A DNA stretch of 64,000 bases, taken from contig NC_051105.1 in assembly GCF_901709675.1 (NCBI RefSeq), positions 4,393,104 through 4,457,103 of the forward strand, read 5' to 3'. This document shows positions 22,825-35,500 of this stretch, piece after piece. Each line of letters begins with the position of its first letter. The first letter of the stretch is position 1. The stretch comes from Syngnathus acus. Its lineage: Eukaryota; Chordata; Actinopteri; Syngnathiformes; Syngnathidae. A model generated the notes under the pieces. The model had not been told where the DNA came from. It was given only the letters and a program-made list of their open reading frames with translations, and searched no databases. The translations under genes and the position numbers were made by a program.

Positions 22825-25800
22825 ATGGTGCTGAACCCCGTCATCTCCAAACTAGCTGGTAAACTGGTTGTGTTGGCGAGCGCGTCGCCGCGGAGACTGG
22901 ACATCCTTCGCAATGCTGTAAGAGTCAGGATGGAAATTGTGACAACTTGGGTTGTCTCTTCTCTCATGTCCCATCTCCCGCCTCACTTTAGGGCCTGCGC
23001 TTTGAGGTGGTCCCATCCTGGTTCAAAGAAACTCTCGACAAGCAACTGTTCAAAGCACCTCAGCAGTACGCTGTGGAGACGGCCAAGCAGAAGGCACTGG
23101 AGGTGGCGAGGAGAATGCCCTGTGTGAGTTCACTCATTATTATGTGGTCTCTTACTGTATATGCATTTCTTTTATTCTGTGGGAGGCTACACATGTACAT
23201 TTGTCCGTGTTTCTAAGACTGTGGAGCCTGTTGGACAAGCAACATTAATGGATTTTTCTCCTACTTGTTGTGTTTTAGAACCACCTTAAAACTCCAGACA
23301 TAGTGATCGGCGCAGACACTATTGTGGTAAGTATTTGTTTTCAAAGTCAGTATTATTTTACTGCGTATTATTCGTATAGACAGGTGCATGAAACATTTGT
23401 GGTCTTGTTCTGAAATATGGTTTGTTAGAAAGGTGCTCACTCTAACTTATTTTTGCAAGAACCACACGGGAGACAGTATGCCCTTTTAAACACCTGCAGG
23501 TGGAGAGTCATTCGTCACTGTGCGTACAGCGATGATCGAATGAGGTCTGGCTCAGGCCTCTTGCAAGAGCATATTTATTGAGAACAAGCAGGGTGGGGGT
23601 GACATTGGACATGTTTGGTGGTCACCTCAGCAACTGGTTAATCAGTGCGGAGGGTCCCAACTCATTGTTGTACAAGGTCATGGAAACAGAAACTAGTGGA
23701 GCATTTTAGATGACTAACTAAGCAAGAATGTTTCCACACCATTTGGAAAGTTTCAACAACTGAATGGTTAAACTTTTCAGAGTCAAGGAAAGGTAAAGGT
23801 TTAAACAAAGTTAATAATTCTAGTCTACATTCCAACATAATCATACGATCAAGATCATCTGTAAACCCTAACAAGGTTGGTGTTCGCTGCTCATTCATAT
23901 CCTCACTCACCTACCTCATGCACATTTATACGCTGTGTATAAGATATCTTGTATTTTTTTATTTATTTCAAATATACTTCCGCAGACAGTTGATGGCATG
24001 ATTCTTGAGAAGCCACGCGACAAGCAAGATGCATACAGGATGCTCTCGAGGTAAAGTCTTTAAAATAGATAGATGGATATATTCTCATATTGATTCTATT
24101 TCTCTCCTGTTTTCTTGATTTAGTTTGAGTGGTAAAGAGCACAGTGTCTTCACAGGCGTCGCCATCGTGCTCTGTTGTCAGAAATCAAGTAAGATGCGTT
24201 TCATGAGGCAACAAGGCAGATGATTTGCAGATAGCCTATTTAAACTCAAATAATGAGAATGAGTCTCAATGTATATTTCGACTGTTGCACATCAGTATAA
24301 ATCACAGGATGATTTATAATCCAGTATACTTCACTTCTCATCCCTAGTTGTAGGATTCTATTTCAAAAGGGTCATGGGACTGGATAGAATGCTAACAGTT
24401 TTCTTTATAATGCTGGTATAATATGTGTAATGCAAGAATGACTTTTTCCCATGCTATGCATTACATAATTTTTATCATGATTTTTTTCTCATTCTTTTTC
24501 TCTCTCTCGTGACATACTTTTTTTTTTTTAACTTTTCCTCACCTGAGATGAAGAGGATTACCAGATAGTTGACTTTTATGAAGAAACCAAGGTGAAGTTC
24601 GCCGACCTCTCGGAGGACATGCTGTGGGAGTACATTGACAGCGGTGAACCCATGTGAGTGTGATCATGTAAGAAGAACTTTGGACTTTGATGTCAGTGTT
24701 TTTAGCCGCTTTAAGTTTCATCCGCCAGACATATATTACATACAAATCGTGCCAACCGGGTTTGTTTGGGGTCGTGAACTGGATTACATTTTCAGTAAGT
24801 GAGGAACACAATATCTTATTCTTTTAAAAAGTTAGAAATGTGTTTATCCACAAACTGCATTTCCAAAGACATATAATTATAATATTATTTGACCATCATA
24901 GTACAGACATTTTACATACAAATCATGCCAAGCAGGGTTTGCTCGGTCCACATCTAGACCTGATGTACATTTTCAGTAAAGAAAAGATTTTGCTGTTTCT
25001 AAATGTGTATATCAGCTTAAAAAACATGAATTTGTAATGAAAAGTAATTATTTTATGATGTGTTATCAACACTTTGGAAAATTGATATGTTCATTTGGAG
25101 TTCTAGTGGACGCCTGTAAGAAAATTAGTTCACTGAATTGTAAATCATACTAGACACAATAATGTGTAGCAACGTAGACAAATCAAAAAAAGAAATCCCA
25201 GTTGTGTTTTTGTGATTTTTTTTTTTAAAGCAGTATATCCATTTTGATGTATCATAGATTTGTTTCTTTCAGGATACTGACAACAAAATGTGCGTGTGCG
25301 TGTGTCCGCGTGTGTATTAGGGACAAGGCGGGCGGCTATGGCATCCAGGCTCTGGGTGGGATGCTGGTGGAGTACGTGCATGGAGACTTTCTCAACGTTG
25401 TGGGTTTCCCCCTCAACCACTTCTGTAAACAGCTGGACCACATTTACAACCAAAGAGGCAGTTGCCACGGCGACACTGTTCCAGTTCTGCCAGTCGCAAA
25501 TCATTCGCTACCTACCGCTTCATCTACACACGTGGTAGTTCCTGAACATCAAGTAAGCATTTACAATGCAAAACACCACCACATTTTTTTATTTTATTTT
25601 TTTTAAATTGTAAATCATTTATAAGAGGTGTCCTCTTGAAAGGTGGTCAACAACTCATCTGAACATTCTGAGAAAATACCACCAGCTACTGCCACTAGGG
25701 GGCAATTCAATGAATGTGAGGACAGTGAAGAAGCCAAAGAGGACCTCCAGAAAATCATTCAACTGATGGATGGATTCAAAGCCTCCAAGGTGAAAGGGGA

Positions 25801-28713
25801 TCAATACTTTAAAGTATTTTTCACACAGTTGACTCTTGCCAATAAGTTGTAACTGAGTTAAATTATTGTAATGCAAGTATCAGGTGCTATTGATTCACTA
25901 CCAACTAGTTTGCTGTCCAAAGAAGTGCTACTTGATTTCTAGGGAGGTGCATTCAATCTACAATCTGTACCACAAACAACTCTTCCAGGCACTCTTTACC
26001 GCTTCCAAGTTGGGCGTATTTGACTTGCTCCAGCGCAGACCAGCAATGGATGCGGTCCAGGTGGCCCAGGAGCTGCAAACATCCGTCAAGGGAACAGAGC
26101 ATCTGCTTGAGGCATGCCTCTCGCTAAAACTCTTAAAGAGCACAAGTTAGTCAACATTTTGCATTTCAAGAACAACAATTAGATCTTTGTGGTTTTGAGG
26201 AGGCTCATGTTTTGTGAAAATGTTGACCGCTGATGCCATGTCAGACTTCCTACTATGCATTCTGTAAGACAATAGTTATGATTTTTTTGTTTTTTTTTCT
26301 CCTTCCAGACTGTAAGACACCGTCATACGAGAACACAGAGCTGTCCAAACGCTTCCTGCTGTCCGACGCGCCATCGTCCCTGCTGGGCCACTTGGCGCAC
26401 TGCAACGACACCGTGTGGCCACTCTTCAGCCACCTGGAGAGCGCCGTAAAGGAGGGCGTCCGCCAGCACCACAGGGCCTTCTGCAGCAAGTCTGACGACT
26501 TATTCCAGGTTAATATGCCAAAGAAGTACTCATCATCTTTAATCCTTTAAATTCTAATGATAGATTTTTCCGCAAAGGACTCAATCTACAGGAGCCAGGA
26601 GGTGAGGCTGAGGTTCATGAAGGCCATGCACAGTATCGCTCAAGTGACCGGCAAAGCGGTGGCAACAGCTTTTGACCTGTCTGCCTTTAAGAGTGCCTGT
26701 GACCTCGGAGGTGAGAATGCGTACAACTTCTTGGACTCAAGGCTGACGATATTAACGATATCTCGCTAACTTTTTTTAATTGACAAAAACCCTCAACAAT
26801 CCACTTTCTGATCATTTTCACTTTGTCTTGAAATGAATGCTAACAACCGACAAGTAATCTTTTTTTTTTATTTTGGAAGGCTGTACAGGTGCAATGGCTT
26901 TGGAATTCGCAAAAGCTCACCCAGGGATGTCCGTGACAGTGTTCGACTTACCGACTGTAGTTGAAATGAGTCCTCGTTTCCTTCCACCGTGCACTAAAGA
27001 AAAGGTCACATTTGTTGCAGGTATTGTTATTGTTATTATAGCTTGGATCAAACAGACCGCTATCGTGAACCCTAATGGGGCTCTGTGCTTGTGACACGAA
27101 TAGGAGACTTCTTCAAAGATGCCTTACCCAAAGCGGACTTGTACATCCTTTCGAGAATTCTTCATGACTGGTCAGATGACAAAGTGAACCTCTTGCTCAG
27201 CAAAATTGCAGACGCATGCACGCCAGGTACGTTTCACAATGTTGTACAAGAACACGTTATCAAACTAACATTATTTCTCAAATATGACAATAAACACGAC
27301 TGCATTTGTTGTCCTGCATGCAAAGGAGAGTTAGCAAAAAGGTTCTTCAGTCGGATGAGCTTTTTTTTTTTTAATATTAACTTTTCCTTATGTGTAAAGA
27401 TGTAAACATGACCACCAACGCAGAAGGAACTCAGAAGAAACCAGCAAGCTTTTGCCAATCGGGATGTTATGTTAAATCCACGTTTTTTATGTCGTTGCTC
27501 ACTGGAAAAAAAAAAAATGCAGCTTCTAATGCAAATGGAATGCGTTCGTGATGTGATGCGGGTGCAGAAAGCACAATATTGAGGAAACACAATTCAGATG
27601 GTGCAGAGTTTACGGAAAACAAAAGGGCCCCTCGTGTCGGTATCAGTTCGTAGACAAATTTGTGGAAATTTCAAGGATGTTCTTTAACTTTCGCTTTTGG
27701 TGAATCCCTAGTTATCAGATTTCAATCCTAAAAATCTACTTCAAGACTACTGTTAAAAATGCACTCGTGCTGTTAGGTTGTGGCCTGCTGCTGAGTGAGA
27801 TTTTCCTGGACGAGGGTAGAACAGGGCCAAGTCGCGGGCTGCTCCAGGCCCTCAGCATGAGCGAAGGCAGACAGAGGAGCGCCGACGAATACGCTCTGCT
27901 TTTGAAGGGCCACGCCTTTGTTGCCACCGCTATCAAACAGACGGAAAACCTGCTGGATGCAATGCTCTGCATCAAAGTCTGACCCCCGCTTCAACACTCC
28001 AAAGGTCTGCCAGCCTTAACCACAAGCACAAACTACCCCAAACGCCATTGCAAGTCCCAAATTCCAATTTAATGGTCTTCTCACCTACAGTAGAATATAC
28101 TTTCAGGCAGTATTGAATGAACCCAGCATTTCTAATTCAACACAAGATCAAATGTGATGGTCTGTGCAACTCAGATATGCACTATTTCTAATAATGATAA
28201 TATGTATCACCTTGAGACCATATTTAATTTTACTCTGTGCTCTTCCATTGTACTGAAACTAGACCATTTAATTTATGTGCACGTTCCGTTTATTTCTTTT
28301 GTACATATTTTTTTTTTTAAATTCACATTTGGAAGATGCCTGATTCTGGTCTGAAGATTATTACATTAAATGCGTTATTCTGCAATAAAAGTCTTATATG
28401 TATCTGGAAGCATGTAGAGCAAATCCATCTTAAAACAATTGTTACAGGATTGTGCCACCTTGTAGAAATGTTCTGAATAGATGTTTGTTTGAATTCACTT
28501 ATTGCAGGCTGTGCTGTTGTCATTGCTGAGACCATGTTGGATGAGTGGTCCACCTACTCAACCCTGCAGTCTTTGAACATGCTGGTCCAAACTGAGGGCC
28601 GAGAGAGGACGCAGGGGGACTACGCTGCCTTGCTAAATAAACACGGCTTCGGAAACACACGTGTGGTTCACACGAGGAACTTCCTTGATGCTTTGCTTGC
28701 CATTAAAATGTGA
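22825..28713 (+). CDS. asmtl: ASMTL, Maf-like pyrophosphatase fused to acetylserotonin-methyltransferase-like domain
   Basis: Exons: 22825-22917, 22992-23123, 23279-23326, 23986-24050, 24124-24188, 24548-24653, 25321-25552, 25643-25789, 25989-26145, 26309-26508, 26578-26710, 26880-27020, 27104-27226, then terminal exon 28508-28713 (or 27777-27982). Phases agree throughout, giving 615 codons (human 621). The start ACCATGG is a strong Kozak context. The N-terminal Maf domain shows ASASPRR, IGADTIV (catalytic Asp), HSVFTGVAIV and DKAGGYGIQALGG; Maf proteins hydrolyse non-canonical nucleoside triphosphates. A variable linker (exon 8) leads to a class I SAM methyltransferase of the HIOMT type with DLGGCTGA (SAM loop, about residue 456), VFDLP, and RILHDWSDD (His about 527). 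The Maf half probably acts in nucleotide-pool sanitation; methyltransferase activity of ASMTL is unproven in the family. Two alternative last exons are present (separate entries). Confidence 0.94.
25692..25705 (+). promoter_or_regulatory. CTCF-like motif inside ASMTL exon 8
   Basis: CCACTAGGGGGCAA matches the CTCF core consensus at 13 of 14 positions and falls within coding exon 8, which encodes the poorly conserved linker. It could be chance in a low-constraint coding segment. Confidence 0.35.
27777..27982 (+). CDS. asmtl: ASMTL proximal alternative terminal exon (14A)
   Basis: The acceptor ctgttag joins exon 13 in phase 1 and opens 206 nt ending in TGA. It encodes GCGLLLSEIFLDEGR, later YALLLKGHAF and LLDAMLCIKV. 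Aligned without gaps to the distal exon (28508-28713) it is about 40% identical, including the LDE, EGR, YA, H-F and LDA..L.IK positions, so it is a duplicated terminal exon. It has lost the family motif SLNMLVQTEG, reading ALSMSEG instead. It has no internal stop, and AATAAA lies downstream at 28384. It probably gives an alternative C-terminus; it could instead be a decaying copy that still happens to be open. Confidence 0.75.
28384..28389 (+). terminator. Polyadenylation signal between the two ASMTL terminal exons
   Basis: AATAAA in the context ctgcaataaaagtc, 400 bp after the proximal stop and 119 bp before the distal exon. It would end transcripts that use exon 14A, supporting competition between polyadenylation and splicing to exon 14B. 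Confidence 0.55.
28508..28713 (+). CDS. asmtl: ASMTL distal terminal exon (14B, orthologous to the mammalian last exon)
   Basis: The acceptor tattgcag is followed by 206 nt in phase 1 encoding GCAVVIAETMLDE, the family hallmark SLNMLVQTEGRERTQGDYAAL, and FLDALLAIKM before TGA. It matches the human ASMTL C-terminus closely, so it is the ancestral exon. Its length equals that of the proximal copy to the base. A canonical AATAAA after it was not found; ATTAAA overlaps the end of the coding sequence and is unlikely to serve. Confidence 0.88.
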
Positions 28714-31700
28714 CAAAAATGAGAGAGTTTGTGTTCATCTATTTTCATTCACTTGCCTCAACCTGTTCTTTCATTTCATACTTTGTGACAGACAACATCA
28801 ATGTCATCCATTAGATGTCTTCTGGATTTTGTCATGCATTCAAATGGTATGATGAAATCACAATGAGATCAGTCTTTTAAAAATCCATATACGCCCTTGT
28901 CTGTTTGCACAGCGAGATCAAACTTCTAAAATCCTACACGCACGCGCACGCACACACGACAGGCAGGCGTCCAATCAAATTCTTTGCTTGACGTACCGTT
29001 CCTGTGCAATGTCGCTCTTTAGAAGCGGAAGTCCATTCTCATTTAAAACGGCGTGCAAGAGACGGTCGTGCGTTCGCACCAGTCAGCATTCATTCAATTT
29101 TAAATAACCAATAATACAAACAAAACACAATAATTTATAAATCATTTACTTAAAATCCTGTTATGTGTAGTTCACTCTCATAAATAGAAACACCTGTTCG
29201 GTGTGACACCTCAGTGGTTTGTTAGTGATTTGCAGTATATTAAAAAAAAAACAAGGAACTCATGGATAAAATTATTAGAGCGTGCAAAAACAGGAAGAGT
29301 ATGGCGCAACTACTAACCACTAACATACTACGCCATGGGAGCGAGGAGATTACTGCATGGTCAGAGAAAACGACTCATGCTCACTACGGAGGACCTGCAG
29401 AAGTCCACAGTAAAAGGTGGGAAAATTTGTCCTCACAACATAAAACAACTCTGTCTGTCTGTCTTGTTAGACCAATTATCAATTATACTTCATCTATCAC
29501 TATAAAAAAAACAATTGTTGGCAATATAAACGTATCTTTCCCACGTGTAACACTATGGTGATCATTTTATTTATGGTGTGCAGTCTGGGATTATTTCTTT
29601 TCTGGACCAAATTTCAGTTCCAATTTTCATCTTTTAAAAAAATACATCTTATTGATACAAAAATTAATCAAAGGTAGCACTTCCCCACCATATATGTAGT
29701 CGAAACATTTTACCCCACACTATTTAGTTAAATGTCTTGATTGCAAATTAACTTTACCATCTATGGTTGCAAGGTTTGCATTTATTGCATTAGTAAGGCA
29801 ATCAATTCCCTTTTTTATTGAATAAAAAGCAACTCAAAAGTAACTTGACCTTAAAGTCCTGTGTGGATTTTGCCACATGATTAGCACAAAATGTGAAAAA
29901 GTTCAAGGGGTGTAAACACTTTTCCAATACACTATCCATGCATTATGATGCCTCCAGTTTGACCTTCTATTTCTATTTTGTGCTCATGTTACTTTTGGCT
30001 CTTTTCTTGACAGTCGATGACTGCTCAATGGATTGCTGAGTCACGAACAACCACTAAACCTTGTGAAGAAATTGATCCCACGCCAGCCACACAAAGGTTA
30101 GTTGTGTTTTCCATTATACAATGAAAACACTGATGCTGGGCTTCCAAGACATGAAAACAGGGTTGTCGTCACCCAAGCTCAACCTTGAAGGTCTCCATAT
30201 CTGTGTACGAGCATGTACATCCAAGGCTCCCTAATGAAAACCATTCAAGTCAATGACAGTTAGCCCCGATCAAAGAGCTAGCTCAAAATTTCCATCGTAA
30301 CTTTAGTAAAGCGATCTGGTGACATTAAGCGCGGGGCGTACTGTACGTACGTGTCGGTCTGTCGTGTAAGGCCTCAGTTATTTTGTCCAAGTGTATTTTT
30401 GACATCTGGCACCTGGAAGTCATCGCCATTCCTCTGTATGGTGCTTTGATATCACAACCACTCATTTGAGGCCTTTTGCTGTTGGTCCATTGCAATTGCA
30501 CCAAAAAATGCTCCCAGATGTTCCCAGGCTTGACTTTTTTTTTTAGTGTTTGAGTTTACGCTTGTGCGATAGCCAATAAAAACATCCACAGTGTTGTTAA
30601 ATGATACTTAACAAAAGCTGTTGGAAGAGTTGAGGTTGGTAAAGTTTGGGAGAATTGTTTGGTGTGCTTTAGTAAGTGTAACTCCAAGTGTGAACTGTAG
30701 GGGGCAACATTGGCCAACATTAAGTACTGTTCAATATCGAATGAAATTTCACGTGAGTGACCAACAGGGGGCGCGCTTGTATAGTAGGGATATTTCAAGG
30801 TGGATTAAGTCCAAGGTTGAAGGCCAACAAATTCACAGCACGCCTGAGTTTTTAAAGATTGAGTGTTATAGCAGTACCTTCAGGCTTTGCTTTGGGGTTT
30901 CGTCCGAGTAAATATCGGTCATGAGAAATAAATTATGCAAATATTTCAGTTTTTAAATCAACCCAAATGTGACTTAGCTGTGTCCGAACACTCCCAAAAC
31001 GATGTGTACAATATCATTTTTAATATTTGAAAAAATAAATATATATAGTCAGACACCTGTTTCAAAATGGTGGTTTATCAAAGTGTTTGATCCATGTCTC
31101 ATATCAGCAAATGTGTAAATTGTTCAAAGTGAGTTGCGCTATATTGATTTGTTTCAAGACAAAGAGGGGGGGAAAAATAACCTCAAGGCATGTAACGCTT
31201 AGAAATAGCAATGCGGCCCTTCTCTGCTCTGTGCTGTTTTTTTTTTTTGGTTTGACAGCTTGAGAACATGGTGGAGCTCTAATGGCAATGAGTTTTTTTT
31301 TTCTTTTTTCATCTATTGTTTTAGGACGAGTGAGATTAGCTGGCCTTTTGTTTCAAGTCTGAATGCTAAGCAATGCATTGGATAGTAAGCACTGCAGTTA
31401 TAGATTGCGGCGGTCCTACCTGGATGGTACAAACATGCTCCTCTATTTATTTATGTGACGTCAAGTGGTTGCAGACGGGACTTTTATCCGACCCGCCGAC
31501 GACTCTTTGTTGTTATTTTCAGGATTTCTCCTGGGTGCAGCGTAAAAGTGCTGTCGACAAGCACATGCTCGCATACATCTTACATGTACAATAACATGCT
31601 TGCTGTTGTGTCAATCAAGTGAATTTATGGTTCAATAAAGCCTTTTATTGTCAGGGATTAGGACAATAAAAAGAGCATGGTCTAATTTAGCACAACAACA

Positions 31701-32039
31701 ATATGCAAATATGATGGGCTTTTTTTTCTAAGGCAAATCACACAAGTGCAAAACGTCTATTCGTTTGAAATAATGCAGAAAGAAAATTATAAAATGCACG
31801 GACATATATCACCAACATTCTACATACAGTATTTGCAAGATATGTCAAAAGAGTTCCTTCAAAGTAAAACTTTTGACACGTAGGCATATATTGTTTTTAT
31901 AAATGTGAATCTTTAAATGTGAGCTTTTTTTTTTATGCGCTAACATCCTCCATGTTGATAGCATCTCCTTATGAAATGGAAATAAACTGTTTGATATCCC
32001 ACTCCAAAAGTAATTATGATCTTTCACCTTTTGCAAAAT
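28714..32039. other. Intergenic region downstream of ASMTL
   Basis: No gene is supported. A promoter-like patch near 28960-29070 has tccaatca and an ETS-like gcggaagtcc. A short open segment follows at 29262-29561, and an exon-like segment lies at 30014-30096, flanked by cttgacag and a gttagt donor. The latter would encode SMTAQWIAESRTTTKPCEE; it matches nothing I know. A CTCF-like motif is at 30761-30774. The rest is AT-rich. Confidence 0.5.
30761..30774 (+). promoter_or_regulatory. CTCF-like motif
   Basis: CCAACAGGGGGCGC matches the CTCF core consensus with one mismatch (position 4). It lies between ASMTL and the GC-rich island at 32.1 kb, where an insulator would make sense, but this is motif evidence only. 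Confidence 0.4.
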
Positions 32040-32049
32040 GCAAAACAAA

Positions 32050-32570
32050 TATTTAGCCTCGTCGCGAAGATATTTAAGGGGTTGACGTCTGTAGCGTCTC
32101 GTCGTGTGTTCATGTCAACTCGGCGACGTCACATCAGACACGACAGCTGTTGCAAACATGGCGGCGACGCTCCTCTCGCAGCGCGACGCTGACCTTTCCT
32201 CATGACTCCGCCTGGCTGTGGCTCATGACAACAATCAAACTAGCGTTGCTAGCTAGCATCTGACATATAAATGATATGCATCTCCCGCTGCTCCCATGGC
32301 AACCGCCTTGACTTTATTGTTGGCTGGCTTTGATCCTGCTACGCTTTGATTCATTTCTCCTTTCAGCCTTTTAGTTAAACATATCATGTGAATTTGGAGC
32401 TTTGTTCGTGACAGGCCCCCGTCTTTTTCCTTTCGCCTCGCTCCCGACGCCTCCCTAGAGGAGTCGCGGAGGAGGAGAGGAATTCCGCCCGATTCAAAGA
32501 CTTGTCTTGACTTCTCCTCTCTCCCTGGGCCTCGCCTTCCCTTGCTGACCTGATCCCTGTTGCCCTTCGT
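32050..32570 (+). promoter_or_regulatory. CpG-rich promoter-like island with YY1, CRE and RFX-like motifs
   Basis: This is the most CpG-dense stretch to the right of ASMTL. It contains cgacgtcac (CRE-like) near 32125, AACATGGCGGC near 32156 (the plus-oriented YY1 start-site motif), and ccatggcaac near 32296 (an RFX half-site). The ATG in the YY1 motif opens only 15 codons before TGA. The layout is typical of a TATA-less start with a non-coding first exon transcribed rightwards, but no downstream coding exon is recognisable in the window. Confidence 0.45.
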
Positions 32571-35500
32571 ATGTTTACATGCGCTTTAGTTTGACTCAGG
32601 CATCAGTTATATGTAAATGTCCAAGTTGGGCTTGTATTATTATAGGCATGCAAGGGGTGATGTCATAGGCCTCTAATATATTGACTATTGTGGCAGGTAT
32701 ATGTGTTCCTTTCGAAATTGGAGGCAATGCTTCATTATCGTTTTCAGTGTTACACAGCGTGTTATGAGACCTTCGGTGTGTGTGTGGTAAAACTCTGTCA
32801 TTTTAGGGCTGTGGTTTCTTGACCAGTGGATCAGTGTGTGTGCACAAGCGTGTGCCTTACATCACTCTTTTTATGTTGTCACAATGTGGCGAGCAACCAC
32901 CTCATGTGAACTTTAGGCCTGGGTTAGCTGAAGGTATTGTGTATAAAAATGTAGTTCTGGTGGTACTGAGGGCAAGCAAGTGTGCAGGAAATGAACGTTA
33001 AAGTCAGTCATGACAGAAACAAGACCACATTTTCTCATAAATGTCCAAATTAAAGACGTGGCTACGTGTTTCGAAACTGGTGATTCCAGAACAGGCCACG
33101 TTCTAGTGCCTCTGCCACGACTTTTATTGTTTGCCACTTATTTTACTGTGTGTATGCTCGCCTACTGAACCAGTTGGCTGCAGAAGCAATTGCAATTTTT
33201 TTTTTTAACCTTAGCACGACTTACCTGGCTTTGCATTATCACATGCAAAAAGCACACTGCATTAGTGGCAATGAAACACGTGAACAAGCGATTGAGGGAA
33301 ACAAAAGTATGTTTTTATTTTGTGGACTATGGACACACATTTGATCACAGAGTAAGGTTATCAAGAAAATGAAGTGCTTCAGCAAAGTGGAGACTATGGA
33401 GTACATATGACAGGATCCAGAGTGAAATCACAGCGACAAGTGAATCTGAGTCACTGAGCATCTTCTGGATTTGTTTTTCATCAGGCATGACCTTTTAAAT
33501 GTAAGGGGAGCAAGAAAATTCATTGCTCCAGCAAAATTGAAATTGAGAACAATGGTATCACTTGTTTATGCATCCCCAACCACCTGGCAAAAAAATACTG
33601 GGCACCGCAGCAAATTGGAAACTGTGGAGCAAACTAATGCAGTGTCCAGTGCTAGATCACAACATGATAAGCTATTGTTAGAGAAGAAGTCAAGGCCATT
33701 AACATCACCAACCTTAAAATTTGAGATGCATGCTGGACAGTGACAATACATCACTCTTTTGTTGCATGAACGTCTGATGTTAGTGATGCTGACATGTCGT
33801 CAGCTAGCATGTACACGACTCGCGTGATGTGCAAAGACTGACATCTCATTCAGATGGAAAGATGTGTGCTGGTTTTGGTTGTTAAAAAACATGATCATGG
33901 CAAAAAATGAATTGTTGATGTATCATCAAAAAGTGATTCTAACACCACTACAGTTTGTGTTGTTTGCTCATATCAACATATCAAACGAGTTCATCTGTCA
34001 ATCTTTGATAATAGAATATTTTAATTTATCTCCACAAATTGTGTTTGATTGATGCCCCCCCCTTCTCTAATTTTGATCCAAGACAGTTTTGCACAGCCAC
34101 AAAAATTATACACCTGCATAATCTTATGATTTCCAATACAAATACCATATCCAAAATATTGACTTGTGATTTGTTGTAGTGTGATATTTGACCAATGGAG
34201 GGCAGTATGACTGCTGGCAAAAAAAAAGCGCCTTTTCATTACTGGAGACATGGAGGCTTTCGTTTTCCATGTTTCTCACATATGTAAAACACTGCAATGA
34301 TACCCTTTGAATTAAAAAAATAATGTAAGGAAGTATTAATCAAATCACTTTTTTTTTGTTTTTGCTTTCTTGCTGTGCATATTTTTAATTTGTAGTACCT
34401 TTTAGTCACTCTTGTTATGTTTATAATTTTTAGCAAGTGTCAGATAAAAAGTGTGCAATTTGCTTGGATCCAAGTCAACCGCAAATCCATGTTTTGAACA
34501 ATGTTCCTTCTTAAAAGCATGAATCTCCAAATTCGTTTTTTTAAATCATATTTTTCCGAAACTGAAGCAGTTTAAAATATCATCATCAAAGTGAAATTTA
34601 TTTAACTTCCAATTTTGTGATTTAGTTTTCAATAACTATTTTTGATGTAGCCTTTTTCAAACTAACTATAATCAAACAGAATAAAATCAGTGAAGAGTCG
34701 ATTCAGATGAAAAGCACATAACTTCACTTTTTTCTTTCTAAAAGAAATGTTAAAAAAACAAAAAACGATCACAAAGTGTGAAATGACATTATTTTCATTG
34801 ATTTGTTACTAATCACTATTTTTACTTTTAATTTTTTTTTCTTCCCCAAATCGTTTTGCCAAATCTTTTTACACAGTGCTCTCTGCCAACCACATTTTGT
34901 TTCTTCGTTTGTGAGTGAGTATTATGATGTTTTTTTTTTTTTTAATATATCAGTAGTTTTGTCCATACCCAGATAAAGGTGGGGTGACTTTTTTTTTGTA
35001 AAATTGTTTTTAATTTTTTCCCTGACATAAAGGCATGCAATTGACAGAGGGTGGGTATATGGTGAAGGTACAGATTGCACGGTCTTGGCACAGTCTGCAC
35101 TCTACATTTCAACTCCGTGTGTTTTCTTACTTTGTTAATAGTAAAATAACATCCTTGGCCCCTCCCACACACGGAACAACACAACTCTACTACCATGCAT
35201 GTGTGAGCTGAGCAAACAGCTGCCTGATGAATAAGTTAGGCCATCTAAATATGGCTGCAAGTCATGTATCTTTAAAAACTCTTTAATAATGGTAATCAAG
35301 ATAATCAACAGCGTAGCAATTACATCTTTACACTTTCCCTTGTTAATTATGGATCATGAGGAGAGGCTGCGGTGGCGGTCTCAGGTGGATTGTTCATCTT
35401 AAGTGTTTACGAACTCGAAAGCGGAACGACTACTCGCGAAATTGCAACGTTGGCGGAGTTGCTATGATTTATTTATTGATGGGGAAGACCCGCTGTTGCG

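Noticed and set aside
23460-23900. Possible mobile element in ASMTL intron 3
   Set aside because: The texture hints at a dispersed repeat, but no terminal repeats, target duplication or coding motif could be identified.
32157-32204. Short ORF starting at the ATGGCGGC in the 32-kb island
   Set aside because: Fifteen codons then TGA; better explained as a YY1 site at a transcription start.
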